Notes under the pieces: model-generated
What the model saw: only the letters and a program-made list of their open reading frames with translations
Databases searched by the model: none
What the model was told of the DNA's origin: nothing
Program-made: the position numbers and the translations under genes
NCBI RefSeq assembly: GCF_001269655.1
Contig: NZ_LHVE01000006.1
Location: 1-64,000, forward strand
Direction of reading: 5' to 3'
Length of the DNA stretch: 64,000 nt
From: Pseudomonas thivervalensis
GTDB taxonomy: Bacteria; Pseudomonadota; Gammaproteobacteria; Pseudomonadales; Pseudomonadaceae
In this document: positions 52,797 through 61,645 of the stretch, one piece after another
Layout of the letters: each line of letters opens with the position of its first letter
How positions within the stretch are numbered: position 1 is the first letter of the stretch

Positions 52797-53234
52797 TTAA
52801 TGGGCGCTCTGGGACTTATTCCGTTCAAGCCTAAGTATCAAACCGGACTTCAGGGTCATTTGGTAGTGATGTCCCTGACGCAGCCCCAAGTGTGTCCTGG
52901 AGTCTTGCTTGCCGATCAGGGAAAGACCGTCGGGTTCGGTGAACCAACGAACCGGTTCATCTCCCAACCAGTGCCCCAGGCAATCGGTTTGCCCCCCGAG
53001 GGTCTGGTCCGCCTTGAGTTCGACCAGGCAGGTGTTGGACGGCTTGTCCTGCAGTGCCTGGCTTTGCGTGGTGTCTTGCGGGCTCGACAGAATTGCCTGC
53101 CACTGACCTGCCAACTGCGAGGGTTCTGCTAACAACAGGCTGCGCGCCATGGCGACTTCTCCACAAAACATCATCAGCGTAGCGAGCAACCCGGCGGTTG
53201 CCTGAACGCTACAGGGCATGAACTTTCTACACAT
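52797..53234 (-). CDS. inh: Periplasmic alkaline-protease inhibitor
   Basis: A 145-residue homologue of AprI/Inh. A signal peptide (VQATAGLLATLMMFCGEVAMA) is followed by mature SLLLAEPSQLAGQWQAIL; in this family the first residues after cleavage (here about RSLLL) insert into the protease active site. Two Cys in NTCLVELKADQTLGGQTDCL form the disulfide of the beta-barrel. It protects the cell from any serralysin that matures inside. ATG 53234 with AGGA eight bases upstream is preferred over ATG 53243. It lies directly downstream of the protease gene. Confidence 0.9.
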   Translation of the reverse strand: MCRKFMPCSVQATAGLLATLMMFCGEVAMARSLLLAEPSQLAGQWQAILSSPQDTTQSQALQDKPSNTCLVELKADQTLGGQTDCLGHWLGDEPVRWFTEPDGLSLIGKQDSRTHLGLRQGHHYQMTLKSGLILRLERNKSQSAH

Positions 53235-53256
53235 TTCTTTCATCCTGGCCGGGGTT

Positions 53257-53308
53257 CTGTAGGAGCTGTCGAGCGGAGCAGCCTCGCTCCGCTCGACAGC
53301 TCCTACAG
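53257..53308. terminator. Perfect hairpin between protease and inhibitor genes (TGTAGGAGCTG repeat)
   Basis: Two 23-base perfectly complementary arms (CTGTAGGAGCTGTCGAGCGG... and its inverse) are separated by six bases. There is no U run, so it is a repeat-derived stem rather than a standard terminator. It starts 11 bases after the protease stop and could stabilise the abundant protease message or reduce read-through into inh-aprDEF. Confidence 0.75.
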
Positions 53309-53319
53309 GGGTTTCAGCG

Positions 53320-54774
53320 TTACGCCACGATATCCGAGGCCGCCGCCTGGCCGACGGTGCTGACCAGGAAGTCAGCCACGCCGTGCCCGGAGAAGTCCAC
53401 CGACAGCAGGCTGTTGCCACCCGATGTCGACAACACCGCATCCCCCGCCGCACCGGTGAAGGCGCTGACAAAATGCAGGCCCGCGCCCTTGGTGATACCG
53501 GTCAGGTCGATCTTGTCCAGGCCACCGATGAAATCGAGGATCTGGTCGGTGGCCCCAGGCCTCGAATCGGAACTGGCGGCGAACACGAAGGTGTCCGAAC
53601 CCGAGCCGCCCCAGAGCTTGTCCGCCCCACCGGCGCCCCAGAGGATATCGTTGCCGGCTCCGCCCTTGAGCTCGTTGGCCACCGCGTTGCCGATCAGCAG
53701 GTCGCTGCCCGAGCCGCCGATGGCATTTTCGATGATTGCACCTTGGGCGATGGACACGTTGCCCACCATGCCACCCACGTCGGAGAACGAGGCGTCATTG
53801 AGGTTGATCTTCTGGTTCTGGGTGAAACCGGAGAAATCCAGGGTGTCGCGGCCGCCCGCGTCCCATACCGAAAACACCACTTTGTCCGACGACGAAGAAG
53901 CACTGAGAAAGTCACGACCGGTGTTGGAGTTGAAGCCGTAGGTCGAATCGCCGGTACGGGTCGTGGTGTTGGCACCGTAGAGTTTCTGGATGGCCGCGAT
54001 GTCATCCATCAGCGGACCCGAGGCGTAGGCTTCGATGCCGCCCTTGCTGAAGTTCTGGTCGGTATTGCTTTCGCTCCAGTAGCTCATGACGCTGTAGCCA
54101 CGGGTGTCCTGGCCATAGGTCGCGTCATCGTAGGTCGGGCTGCCTTCGCCAGCGTTGTAGTCACCCGGGTGGGCCAGGCCAAGGGTGTGGCCGATTTCGT
54201 GGGTCAGGGTCTGGCGGCCGTAGTTGTTCAGGTCCGGGTTCTTGTTCTGGGTGTAGCTGCTGTTGATCAGGTACCAGGACGTCCCGTCATAGCCGGCGCC
54301 AGTCCCCGGAAGGTAGGCGAACGCCGCTGCGCCATCCTGGCCGCCGCTGTAGTTGCCGAAGGTCATGTGACCGTCGCCACCAGTGGCTTTTTCGGTGAAG
54401 GTGACATTGGCCACGTCCGCCCAGGATTGCATGGCCAGGGCGGCCTGGCCTTTCTGCTGGGCGCTGAACTGGCTGAAGCCGCTGATCCCGTGCTTGTTCA
54501 TGGTGCTGGAAGAAGCCGACGTCAGGAAGGTATAGGTCAGCTCGATCTTGCCGCTGCCGTCCCGGTCCTGATAAGCCGCGCCATCACGCAGCAACTGGGT
54601 GGCTGCCTCGTCGACGGAGTACGACGGTTTGCCGTTGACGGTCAGGTTACCGCCGCGGTCGTATTGGTGACTGAAACTATTGATCTGGTTGAACGCATTA
54701 CTGGGAGCGGCCAGTTGCGGAGCCCAGAGGAGTTGTTCGGCAGAATCGATAGCGCTGCTTTTGACTTTCGACAT
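53320..54774 (-). CDS. aprA: Serralysin-type alkaline metalloprotease
   Basis: A 484-residue zinc metalloprotease secreted by the type I route. A short propeptide ([17 protein letters not shown]) precedes the catalytic domain with [11 protein letters not shown] (H192, E193, H196, H202) and the Met-turn SVMSYW (M230, Y232). RTX repeats ([39 protein letters not shown]) bind calcium. The C-terminus ends in a hydrophobic motif after an acid residue (SDIVA), the secretion signal. I chose ATG 54774 (MSKVKS), not the GTG at 54780. It is the first gene of the cluster and has its own long AT-rich upstream region. Confidence 0.96.
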   Translation of the reverse strand: MSKVKSSAIDSAEQLLWAPQLAAPSNAFNQINSFSHQYDRGGNLTVNGKPSYSVDEAATQLLRDGAAYQDRDGSGKIELTYTFLTSASSSTMNKHGISGFSQFSAQQKGQAALAMQSWADVANVTFTEKATGGDGHMTFGNYSGGQDGAAAFAYLPGTGAGYDGTSWYLINSSYTQNKNPDLNNYGRQTLTHEIGHTLGLAHPGDYNAGEGSPTYDDATYGQDTRGYSVMSYWSESNTDQNFSKGGIEAYASGPLMDDIAAIQKLYGANTTTRTGDSTYGFNSNTGRDFLSASSSSDKVVFSVWDAGGRDTLDFSGFTQNQKINLNDASFSDVGGMVGNVSIAQGAIIENAIGGSGSDLLIGNAVANELKGGAGNDILWGAGGADKLWGGSGSDTFVFAASSDSRPGATDQILDFIGGLDKIDLTGITKGAGLHFVSAFTGAAGDAVLSTSGGNSLLSVDFSGHGVADFLVSTVGQAAASDIVA

Positions 54775-55114
54775 AAACACACTTCCTTGTTTGCAAATGG
54801 AACAGTTTTAGTCAGACAGACGATCTCTGGCGAGGTCGTCCTATCACTCGCCCAATGAGGACGTAAGAAACCTGACACAATTGGAAATCAAACGTCTAGC
54901 AATTTTTTCGTTGAATTTCACAACCGGGCACTTAACACCTGTAAACAATAGGGTTCTGCCTCGTTAGTGCACGCCTCGAACTGACCGAGTTGCAGATTGT
55001 CGGACAAAACTCTATTTAAATATTAAATATCGGTAACTAGTCATTTGCGAAGCCCATCGCACTTCCAGCAACTAAGTGCCAGCGAAATGCTATTAATGAA
55101 TATCTACTAAACCA
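54775..55114. other. AT-rich upstream region of aprA
   Basis: This 340-base gap between the protease start and the LysR stop contains no gene. From about 54880 to 55110 the base composition is markedly richer in A+T than the rest of the window (for example TATTTAAATATTAAATATCGG near 55012). It probably holds the protease promoter and binding sites, but I could not assign -35/-10 boxes with confidence. The leader just before the ATG contains an RsmA-like motif. Confidence 0.6.
54781..54791 (-). promoter_or_regulatory. RsmA/CsrA-like site over the aprA ribosome-binding site
   Basis: The message reads AACAAGGAAGU immediately before the aprA start, close to the RsmA consensus ACARGGAUGU and overlapping the Shine-Dalgarno sequence. 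The aprD leader has the nearly identical GCAAGGAAG before its ATG. Exoprotease genes of fluorescent pseudomonads are known Gac/Rsm targets, so translational repression by RsmA is likely but not shown here. Confidence 0.5.
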
Positions 55115-56011
55115 CTAGGGTTTACTTGCACACACTTCCCGCAAACAGCCTCGAAGCCAGCGATGCACCGGGTCGGCATCCATCCGTGGGTGCCAGAGCA
55201 TGGCGATCGTGAACCCAGGCACCGGGAATGGCAGCGTAAAACTGTGCAGGCCGATCCGCAGCCTGGTGGTGTAGCGCTCAGGCACGCTGGCGATCAGGTC
55301 GCTGGACCGGACCAGCCCAAGCGCCGAGGAAAAGCCTGGCACGCTGGTGACTATTTCCCGGGACAGGTCCAGCGCCGCCAGGGCCTGGTCGATGAGGCCA
55401 TGATCCAGGCCGCGCATCGAGACGCCGATGTGCCCGCCCGCCGCATAACCGGCGGCGCTCACCGCCGTCTGGCTCAGCGGGTGTCCCATGCGCACCACGC
55501 CAATCAGGCGGTCGCTGAACAACGCCTGGGTTCGCAATTCCGGGCTGGTGTCCTTGTCCACCACGGCCGTTTCCAGGTCCACGGTGCCTTGGCGAAGCGC
55601 GGTGCTGTCCCGGTCGGTCTTTTCCACGAAACGCAGCCGCACGCCGGGTGCTTGCTCGTGAATGCGGTTGATCAAGTCGATGGCGAAGTTTTCCACGAAG
55701 CCCTCACGGGTGCGCAGCGTGAACGTGCGGCTCAAGCGCCCAAGGTCCGGGGTCGCCATCGGGCGCAGCACCGCCTGGGCTTGCTGCACCAACTGGCTGA
55801 CCTGTTCGCGTAACTCCAGCGCACGGGGTGTCGGCACCAACCCTCGCCCGGCCCGCACCAGCAGCGGATCGCCAGTGGTTTCCCGCAACCGCGCCAGTGC
55901 CCGACTCATGGCCGACGGGCTGAGCCGCAGCCGCCGGGCGGCCCGGGCCACGCTGCCTTCCGAGAGCAGCACATCAAGGGTGACGAGCAAATTGAGGTCA
56001 GGCGAGGACAT
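55115..56011 (-). CDS. LysR family transcriptional regulator
   Basis: A 298-residue regulator: MSSPDLNLLVTLDVLLSEGS then VARAARRLRLSPSAMSRALARL forms the winged helix-turn-helix, followed by a LysR effector domain (TFTLRTREGFVENFAIDL; LIGVVRMGHPLS). I chose ATG 56011. The frame upstream of it extends into the control region and is not coding. It is divergent from the MFS exporter gene with 132 bases between, so regulation of that exporter is probable. Confidence 0.9.
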   Translation of the reverse strand: MSSPDLNLLVTLDVLLSEGSVARAARRLRLSPSAMSRALARLRETTGDPLLVRAGRGLVPTPRALELREQVSQLVQQAQAVLRPMATPDLGRLSRTFTLRTREGFVENFAIDLINRIHEQAPGVRLRFVEKTDRDSTALRQGTVDLETAVVDKDTSPELRTQALFSDRLIGVVRMGHPLSQTAVSAAGYAAGGHIGVSMRGLDHGLIDQALAALDLSREIVTSVPGFSSALGLVRSSDLIASVPERYTTRLRIGLHSFTLPFPVPGFTIAMLWHPRMDADPVHRWLRGCLREVCASKP

Positions 56012-56143
56012 GGCGGAATCCTGAATTGAATAGATGGCGTCTGATGCAGCTATAACCTGCAAACGCTGCGCCTTCCGCCATGTTATGTCCAGTTGTAACG
56101 TGCTGACAGCGCCGTTTCGAGCGCCACGGATACAGGTGATACG

Positions 56144-57607
56144 ATGAACCCCATCAACACACAAACAACCCAGCCGGCAACCGCATCCGCGAACCGGCGC
56201 CTTTCACCGCGCTGGGCCCTGGCCAGCCTTGCGCTCTCGACGCTGCTGGCCTCCCTGGGTGCCAGTGTGGCGGCAGTGGCGCTGCCGACGCTGGTCCAGG
56301 CCCTCGATGCCTCTTTCCAAGAAGTCCAATGGGTGGTGCTGGCCTATCTGCTCGCCATGACCACGCTGATTGTCAGCGTCGGCCGCCTGGGCGACCTGAT
56401 GGGCCGGCGCAAGCTGCTCTTGGCCGGCATCGCCTTGTTCACCTTGGCTTCGGTGCTTTGCGGCCTGGCGCCTTCGCTTTGGCTGCTGATCGCAGGTCGT
56501 GCGCTGCAAGGCCTGGGGGCCGCCATCATGATGACGCTGACCTTGGCGCTGGTCGGCGAAACGGTCGCTCAGGAAAAAACCGGCAGCGCCATGGGGCTGC
56601 TAGCCACGCTGTCGGCGGTGGGCACGGCCCTTGGCCCCTCCTTCGGCGGCCTGCTGATCAGCGGTTTCGGCTGGCAGGCCTTGTTTTTGATCAACCTCCC
56701 CCTCGGCCTGCTGACGTTAGGGCTGGCGTGGTACGCGCTACCGGTGCGGCAAGTGCCGCAGAAGGCCGAGGCGGCCCACTTCGACATCGCCGGCACGGTG
56801 TTGTTGGCGCTGACGCTCGCCGCCTATGCCTTGGCCATGACCTCCGGGGGCGGGAGTTTTGGCGGGTCGAATATCGCGTTGCTGCTGGCCGCGCTGGTGG
56901 GTGGCGGGCTGTTCATTCGGGCCCAGTCCCGGACCGTATCGCCGCTGATTCCCTTGACAGCGTTTCGCGACAGGTCATTGATCTCGGGCCTGGCGACGAG
57001 CGCCTTGGTCGCGACGGTCATGATGGCGACCCTGCTGGTCGGGCCTTTTTACCTGTCCATCGCCCTCGAACTGCCCGCGGCCCTCGTCGGGCTGGTACTG
57101 GCGGCAGGGCCCTGCGTCGCGGCGCTGGCCGGAGTGCCTGCCGGTCGCCTGGCGGATCGGTTCGGCGTGCAACCCATGCGACTCGCCGGCCTGGCAACCA
57201 TGGCCCTTGGCTGCCTGATGCTGTCACTCGTTCCTCCTGCCCTTGGCATCGCCGGCTACCTCGCTGCCATCGTGACAACGACTCTGGGCTATGCGTTGTT
57301 CCAGACCGCCAACAACACAGCCGTCATGGCCGATGTGGCCGCCCAAAGGCGGGGCGTCATCGCCGGGCTGCTCAACCTCTCGCGCAACCTGGGTTTCTTC
57401 ACCGGAGCCTCCGTACTCGGCGCGGTATTTGCGACCGCAGCGGCGACGAATGACATCACCCGCGCCAGCCCTGAGGCGGTGACGAGCGGTCTGCACACGA
57501 CCTTCACCGTCGCCCTGTCGATGGCGATCCTGGCCCTGGTCATTGCCTTGAAATGCCGCGTGCCAGAGCGGTTGGGCGAACCTGAGGACACGCCCGACCA
57601 AGCGTGA
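56144..57607 (+). CDS. MFS multidrug efflux transporter (DHA2 type)
   Basis: A 487-residue protein with about 14 predicted helices. DHA2 marks are the first helix LASLGASVAAVALPTLVQAL, FQEVQWVVLAYLLAMTTLIVSVGRLGDLMGRRK and the antiporter motif GLLATLSAVGTALGPSFGGLL. It probably exports a toxic compound in exchange for protons. Divergent LysR gene upstream. Confidence 0.9.
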   Translation: MNPINTQTTQPATASANRRLSPRWALASLALSTLLASLGASVAAVALPTLVQALDASFQEVQWVVLAYLLAMTTLIVSVGRLGDLMGRRKLLLAGIALFTLASVLCGLAPSLWLLIAGRALQGLGAAIMMTLTLALVGETVAQEKTGSAMGLLATLSAVGTALGPSFGGLLISGFGWQALFLINLPLGLLTLGLAWYALPVRQVPQKAEAAHFDIAGTVLLALTLAAYALAMTSGGGSFGGSNIALLLAALVGGGLFIRAQSRTVSPLIPLTAFRDRSLISGLATSALVATVMMATLLVGPFYLSIALELPAALVGLVLAAGPCVAALAGVPAGRLADRFGVQPMRLAGLATMALGCLMLSLVPPALGIAGYLAAIVTTTLGYALFQTANNTAVMADVAAQRRGVIAGLLNLSRNLGFFTGASVLGAVFATAAATNDITRASPEAVTSGLHTTFTVALSMAILALVIALKCRVPERLGEPEDTPDQA

Positions 57608-57635
57608 TGGCATTCTGAGCATTGCCGCTTAGGTC

Positions 57636-57649
57636 GTGATCCAGATCAA
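57636..57649. promoter_or_regulatory. Candidate Anr/Fnr box upstream of the DUF1652 gene
   Basis: GTGATCCAGATCAA matches the Anr/Fnr consensus TTGATNNNNATCAA at nine of ten conserved positions. It lies 151 bases upstream of the DUF1652 gene start and 28 bases past the MFS stop, so it would act on the downstream gene. Confidence 0.45.
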
Positions 57650-57730
57650 AAAAAGTGAACCAATCGCAAAACGGACTGAAAAAATCCACATCAGCTTCAT
57701 TTTCAGGTGCTATTTTTAGTTCTCACTGGT

Positions 57731-57747
57731 AGAGCCACGATGGCTCT
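57731..57747 (+). terminator. Short hairpin AGAGCCA-CGA-TGGCTCT
   Basis: A seven-base perfect stem with a three-base loop is followed by TCCTTCCT rather than a clean U run. It lies in the leader of the DUF1652 gene, 54 bases before its ATG, so it may be a weak terminator for the MFS gene or a leader structure. Confidence 0.4.
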
Positions 57748-57800
57748 TCCTTCCTGACATGAGCAAAAGGAAGCGCTCGATTGAAGAAGGCGGGCAACAC

Positions 57801-58079
57801 ATGAATAAAGGATCTTTCAGCAAGGTTACGTTCCCCAACGCTTGCCAGTTGATGCGCTGGCACTTCCATCCCATGGGATTCGAAGCGAGCATGGATGCGC
57901 CTGGCAGCATGGTTGCCCGGTTGTTTGATCGTGCCAGCGGCGAGACCATGATCGCTATTGCAGGGATCCCCTGCGCGACGGTGATGAATGCGCCGGATGT
58001 GGAACGAATAATCGAGGCGGTGGAAGCCGAGCTGGAAGCCTTTGTGCCACCGGTTGGGTTGCGGCGGTTTGCTTCCTGA
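57801..58079 (+). CDS. DUF1652 family protein
   Basis: A 92-residue protein of a family found mainly in pseudomonads: SFSKVTFPNACQLMRWHFHP, MGFEASMDAPGSMVARLFD, GETMIAIAGIPCATVMN and DVERIIEAVEAELEAF. No function is known. The ATG at 57801 is preferred over an in-frame ATG at 57759, because it starts at the conserved region and follows a GAAGG-type site. A strong bidirectional terminator follows, and a possible Anr box lies upstream. Confidence 0.85.
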   Translation: MNKGSFSKVTFPNACQLMRWHFHPMGFEASMDAPGSMVARLFDRASGETMIAIAGIPCATVMNAPDVERIIEAVEAELEAFVPPVGLRRFAS

Positions 58080-58108
58080 CAGAGTGGGTTGTCATTCGAA
58101 CGCTATGC

Positions 58109-58149
58109 AAAAGCGGCGCCTTCCATTTTTTTGGTAGGCGCCGCTTTTT
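58109..58149. terminator. Bidirectional Rho-independent terminator
   Basis: The 13-base stem AAAAGCGGCGCCT / AGGCGCCGCTTTT has a 14-base loop and a U run on both strands (TTTTT after the right arm; AAAA before the left arm). It lies between the convergent DUF1652 and helicase genes and serves both. Confidence 0.9.
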
Positions 58150-58217
58150 CTTTGGATGGATTGGGGGCTTATCCGTTGCTGCGATAACGGATATACACAC
58201 ATACCCGGGAACAGAAA

Positions 58218-60707
58218 CTATCCCTTGCGAACACGCCGATGATCCGCAAAAAAGGGCTTATCCGAAGCAACACGATCCGAAGCCTTAGGCCCATTGGCCG
58301 CCTGGCCATCCTGCCCATCGACATACCAATAACAATGCTGCACTGCACGAGTAATCCCCACATACGCCAAACGCAAAACTTCATCTTTTTGCGCCGTGTC
58401 GTAAGGCTCGGCATCCCCGTCCTGCCCCAGCCCAGCCATTCGATAAACCTGATTCTTGTAGGGCGAACTGCTCAGATGCTGACAGTCACCCAATAAGAAC
58501 ACCGCATCAGCCTGGAGCCCCTTGGCACTGTGGTAAGTCATTTGCCTAAGCCGCCGGGCATCGTACGGCAAGCTAGAATCGACATTAACTATTAATTGAA
58601 TATGCTTTTCTATCAATAGCTTATCGCTGCTTTTTCGATACAACATCAAGATGGAATCACCCTTGCGATAGTGCTCTTCCACTCGCAGGGCCAGCCCTTC
58701 ATCGTCTCGATCCAGCACATTGACCGGGCTGAGCGAGCGAGGCATGCCACTGGCCTTGGCTTTTTTACCTGGAATAGCCGCAGCAGCCCGCACGATGTGC
58801 TCGGCCGCGTCGATGATGTGCTGGTGGCTGCGGTAGTTGTCGGTGAGCATGACCCGTGTCGTCGTTGGCGACGGGAATTGCTTGTTGAACGCCATGAAAT
58901 AGCTCGGCGAACTGCCGCGCCAGCCATAGATCGATTGCCAATCATCGCCGACACATAACAAGGAAGAACGCTGGGCACCGCGCCCCACATGCAACGCAGG
59001 ACCACGGCTGCGGACCTCCCGAAGACTGGCCCGAAGCCAGGAAACGATCTGCGGTGATACGTCCTGGAATTCGTCGATCATCAGGTGCGAAAGCGGTCTG
59101 AGCAACGCATCCCCCAGCAACTTGAAATTCTCCGGCGAGTGCTCGCTGAACAGCGCGAACATGCGGTTGTAGGTCATGATCGGCGGCGACTGATCGAGCA
59201 GATGATCTTCGAATGCCCGCCAGTAACGACTCAATGCCTCGAAAAAATACCGATCAGGGTCCTCCTGGGCAAAGGACATCCGGCCCACGGCATCCGAGAC
59301 GTCCAGGCCAAGGTTCTCGATAAAACCTGCCGCCGCGACAAAACAGTCCAACAATGGCGCCGAACCCAGCTCGCCCTTGACCTTATAGTCGAACCCGGGC
59401 CCAGCGCTGGCGTCGCCGGCCATCGAGGCTACTACACGCTTTGACGCATCATAACTTTCTAGCCATATCAGCGGCTTACGACAGAAAGCTTGAAACAAGG
59501 TGCGCTTTACCGCCCACTCCGCACGGATACTCAACTTGGCACCCGGGCGACTGAGCCGGGCGTCTTCTCGCGGATCGAAGCCCAGCATCACCCAGGCATC
59601 CAGGGACGGCGCGTAGCCGTGACAGTGGAATGTAGAACCGTTGATTTCAAAGCGCTGTCGCTTTGGCTCGATCCCTTTGATTGGCCAGGCGCCGGCGCGA
59701 AACCACAGGTCTTCGACGGCGTCGCACAATTCTTCGTCGCGCTGGGCCGCCAGTTCGGTCACAGCCACCCGCTTTTGCACATCCGGGTGATCGCGCTCCA
59801 GCTCCTTGAGCTGCAGGGCATGGCGGGACAACGGCTGGATCAGTTCACGAAAACGCACGTCCCGCTGGTAAAGGTTGTGATAACAGGCGTTGAGCTGTTG
59901 ACGTTGGGCGTCGTTGATACGCAAATCAAAGGGATTGCCTTGGGCGTCGTCATCCGCTTCAGCGCGATGGCTCAGGTTCTCGAAGGCCTGGAGCCGTTCG
60001 AATCCTGGCAAGCTGCGGACCATGGGCAAGATCCGCGAATGAAACGTGCGCACCAGGTCACGAGCTTCCTTGAGGCTGACGGTTCGCCCCCACAAGGCAA
60101 AAACTTCGATCAGTTTCTGAATGAAGTCCTTGCGCGATTCCCGGGTAAACGTCACCACGGTCATCGAGTCCAGTTCGAAGCCCAGATAGTGGGATAGCAG
60201 CACAATGCGCAGCACCAGCGTCGTGGACTTGCCCGCACCCGCTCCGGCAACTACCGAGGTGGACGGCGTATCGCTGAAGATCATTTTCCATTGCGCGGCA
60301 CTCGGCTGTGCATGCGCCGGCAGTAATCGGCCCACGTCCGCCTTGATGCGCTTCTTCAACTCGGCGGTCAGCGGCAGACGCCAGTCATCGAAGAGCAAAT
60401 CATCGACCTGCGGTGCCGGGTGCTCCGTACTGCGGGAGTCACGGATCAACAGAACCTGGCGGCCCTCTTCAAGCCCTTCGGCCAGGCCTTCCTTGTAGCC
60501 ATAATCAAAACCGGCGGTATGGCCGCTGCGAAAGCCGTCGGCCTGGCCGTGCAACCAGGACGCTCGGTGCTGAGCGCGCAGGCGCGTCAGGCCATGGCCG
60601 AAGAATCGGGCGGCCAGACGCTTGAGCAAAGGCATCTGGGCCAAGGGTAAAAGCTCAGGGGGCAGATCGGGAGTGTGTTGCGACACGCTGGAACTCCGGG
60701 CGTTCAT
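58218..60707 (-). CDS. UvrD/Rep-like superfamily 1 helicase
   Basis: An 829-residue helicase. Residues 1-150 form an unusual N-terminal extension with a glycine-rich segment (GQADGFRSGHTAGFDYGYKE and GLAEGLEEGRQ). Then come Walker A K160 (GAGAGKST), VVTFTRESRKDF, Walker B DEFQDVSP, motif III GDDWQSIYGWRGS, motif IV DNYRS, MTYHSAKGLQADAVFLLG and VGITRA. These are all the UvrD-family motifs. The large insertion between motifs Ia and II is longer than in UvrD/Rep. It probably unwinds DNA 3' to 5' in repair or defence; no partner nuclease gene adjoins it. Confidence 0.9.
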   Translation of the reverse strand: MNARSSSVSQHTPDLPPELLPLAQMPLLKRLAARFFGHGLTRLRAQHRASWLHGQADGFRSGHTAGFDYGYKEGLAEGLEEGRQVLLIRDSRSTEHPAPQVDDLLFDDWRLPLTAELKKRIKADVGRLLPAHAQPSAAQWKMIFSDTPSTSVVAGAGAGKSTTLVLRIVLLSHYLGFELDSMTVVTFTRESRKDFIQKLIEVFALWGRTVSLKEARDLVRTFHSRILPMVRSLPGFERLQAFENLSHRAEADDDAQGNPFDLRINDAQRQQLNACYHNLYQRDVRFRELIQPLSRHALQLKELERDHPDVQKRVAVTELAAQRDEELCDAVEDLWFRAGAWPIKGIEPKRQRFEINGSTFHCHGYAPSLDAWVMLGFDPREDARLSRPGAKLSIRAEWAVKRTLFQAFCRKPLIWLESYDASKRVVASMAGDASAGPGFDYKVKGELGSAPLLDCFVAAAGFIENLGLDVSDAVGRMSFAQEDPDRYFFEALSRYWRAFEDHLLDQSPPIMTYNRMFALFSEHSPENFKLLGDALLRPLSHLMIDEFQDVSPQIVSWLRASLREVRSRGPALHVGRGAQRSSLLCVGDDWQSIYGWRGSSPSYFMAFNKQFPSPTTTRVMLTDNYRSHQHIIDAAEHIVRAAAAIPGKKAKASGMPRSLSPVNVLDRDDEGLALRVEEHYRKGDSILMLYRKSSDKLLIEKHIQLIVNVDSSLPYDARRLRQMTYHSAKGLQADAVFLLGDCQHLSSSPYKNQVYRMAGLGQDGDAEPYDTAQKDEVLRLAYVGITRAVQHCYWYVDGQDGQAANGPKASDRVASDKPFFADHRRVRKG

Positions 60708-60923
60708 GAACCATGACGACTATGGTGTCTGTATTTGCCGCCAGGTTCCACCCAAAAGCTTTTAAGTCATGGGTTTAGGCGATGAAGTGAAAGTTGGCTC
60801 GCGGTTTTATATCTAAATACACGATGGTTTTGACGCGTTTTTTACGCTTTTTATCGATGGTTTGCTTGGCGAAAATAGCCCAATCAACCCTCGCTTTCGC
60901 TTATCAGCGAAAAGGACACGAAC

Positions 60924-61619
60924 ATGCTCGAACTCAGGCCCTTCGCCACCTTGGGCGCCGCCAACCACGGCTGGCTGGATGCTCACCACCATTTTTCGTT
61001 CGCCGAGTATTACGACCCACGGCGCATGAACTGGGGCAACCTGCGCGTTTGGAACGATGATGTCATCGCCCCTGGCAGCGGTTTCCCTCAACACCCGCAC
61101 CGGGACATGGAAATCATCACTTATGTGCGCGAAGGCGCGATCAGCCACCAGGACAACCTGGGCAACAAGGGCCGTACCGAGGCTGGCGATGTGCAGGTCA
61201 TGAGCGCGGGCACCGGGATCGCCCACAGCGAGTACAATCTGGAATCGACGGCCACGCGCATTTTTCAGATATGGATTATTCCCAATGAAGAAGGCCTGGC
61301 ACCGTCGTGGGGGGCCAAACCGTTTCCCAAGGACTCGCGCGAAGGCTTCGTGACCTTGGCCAGTGGCAAGGCCGGCGATGACCAAAGCCTACGCATTCGC
61401 GCCAACGCGCGGCTGGTGGCGGCCAATCTCAAAGCGGGTGAAAGTGCGGAATATCGGCTGGACGCCGGGCGGCGAGCTTATCTTGTTCCGGCCACAGGAT
61501 TGATAGAAATCAATGAGTTACGCGCACAAGCTCGAGACGGTGTTGCGATTGAAGATGAACAGGTATTGCGAGTGACTGCCATCGAAGACAGCGAAATCGT
61601 GCTCGTAGACCTGGCTTGA
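60924..61619 (+). CDS. Pirin family protein (YhhW-like)
   Basis: A 231-residue bicupin of the pirin group. Metal ligands are visible as H57 and H59 (FPQHPHRDMEI), H101 and E103 (GTGIAHSEYN). E. coli YhhW of similar length oxidises quercetin in vitro; the cellular role of these proteins is unclear. The C-terminal cupin lacks a full ligand set, as in YhhW. AAAGGACACGAAC precedes the ATG. The 216 bases upstream contain the start regions of this gene and the divergent helicase; no promoter could be fixed. Confidence 0.9.
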   Translation: MLELRPFATLGAANHGWLDAHHHFSFAEYYDPRRMNWGNLRVWNDDVIAPGSGFPQHPHRDMEIITYVREGAISHQDNLGNKGRTEAGDVQVMSAGTGIAHSEYNLESTATRIFQIWIIPNEEGLAPSWGAKPFPKDSREGFVTLASGKAGDDQSLRIRANARLVAANLKAGESAEYRLDAGRRAYLVPATGLIEINELRAQARDGVAIEDEQVLRVTAIEDSEIVLVDLA

Positions 61620-61645
61620 TCCCTGCGCCGCTGTTCTGCTGCTCG

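Noticed and set aside
53235..53471. Upstream extension of the inhibitor gene into the protease gene
   Set aside because: It would run through the repeat hairpin and place residues before a good signal peptide; the start at 53234 has its own AGGA site.
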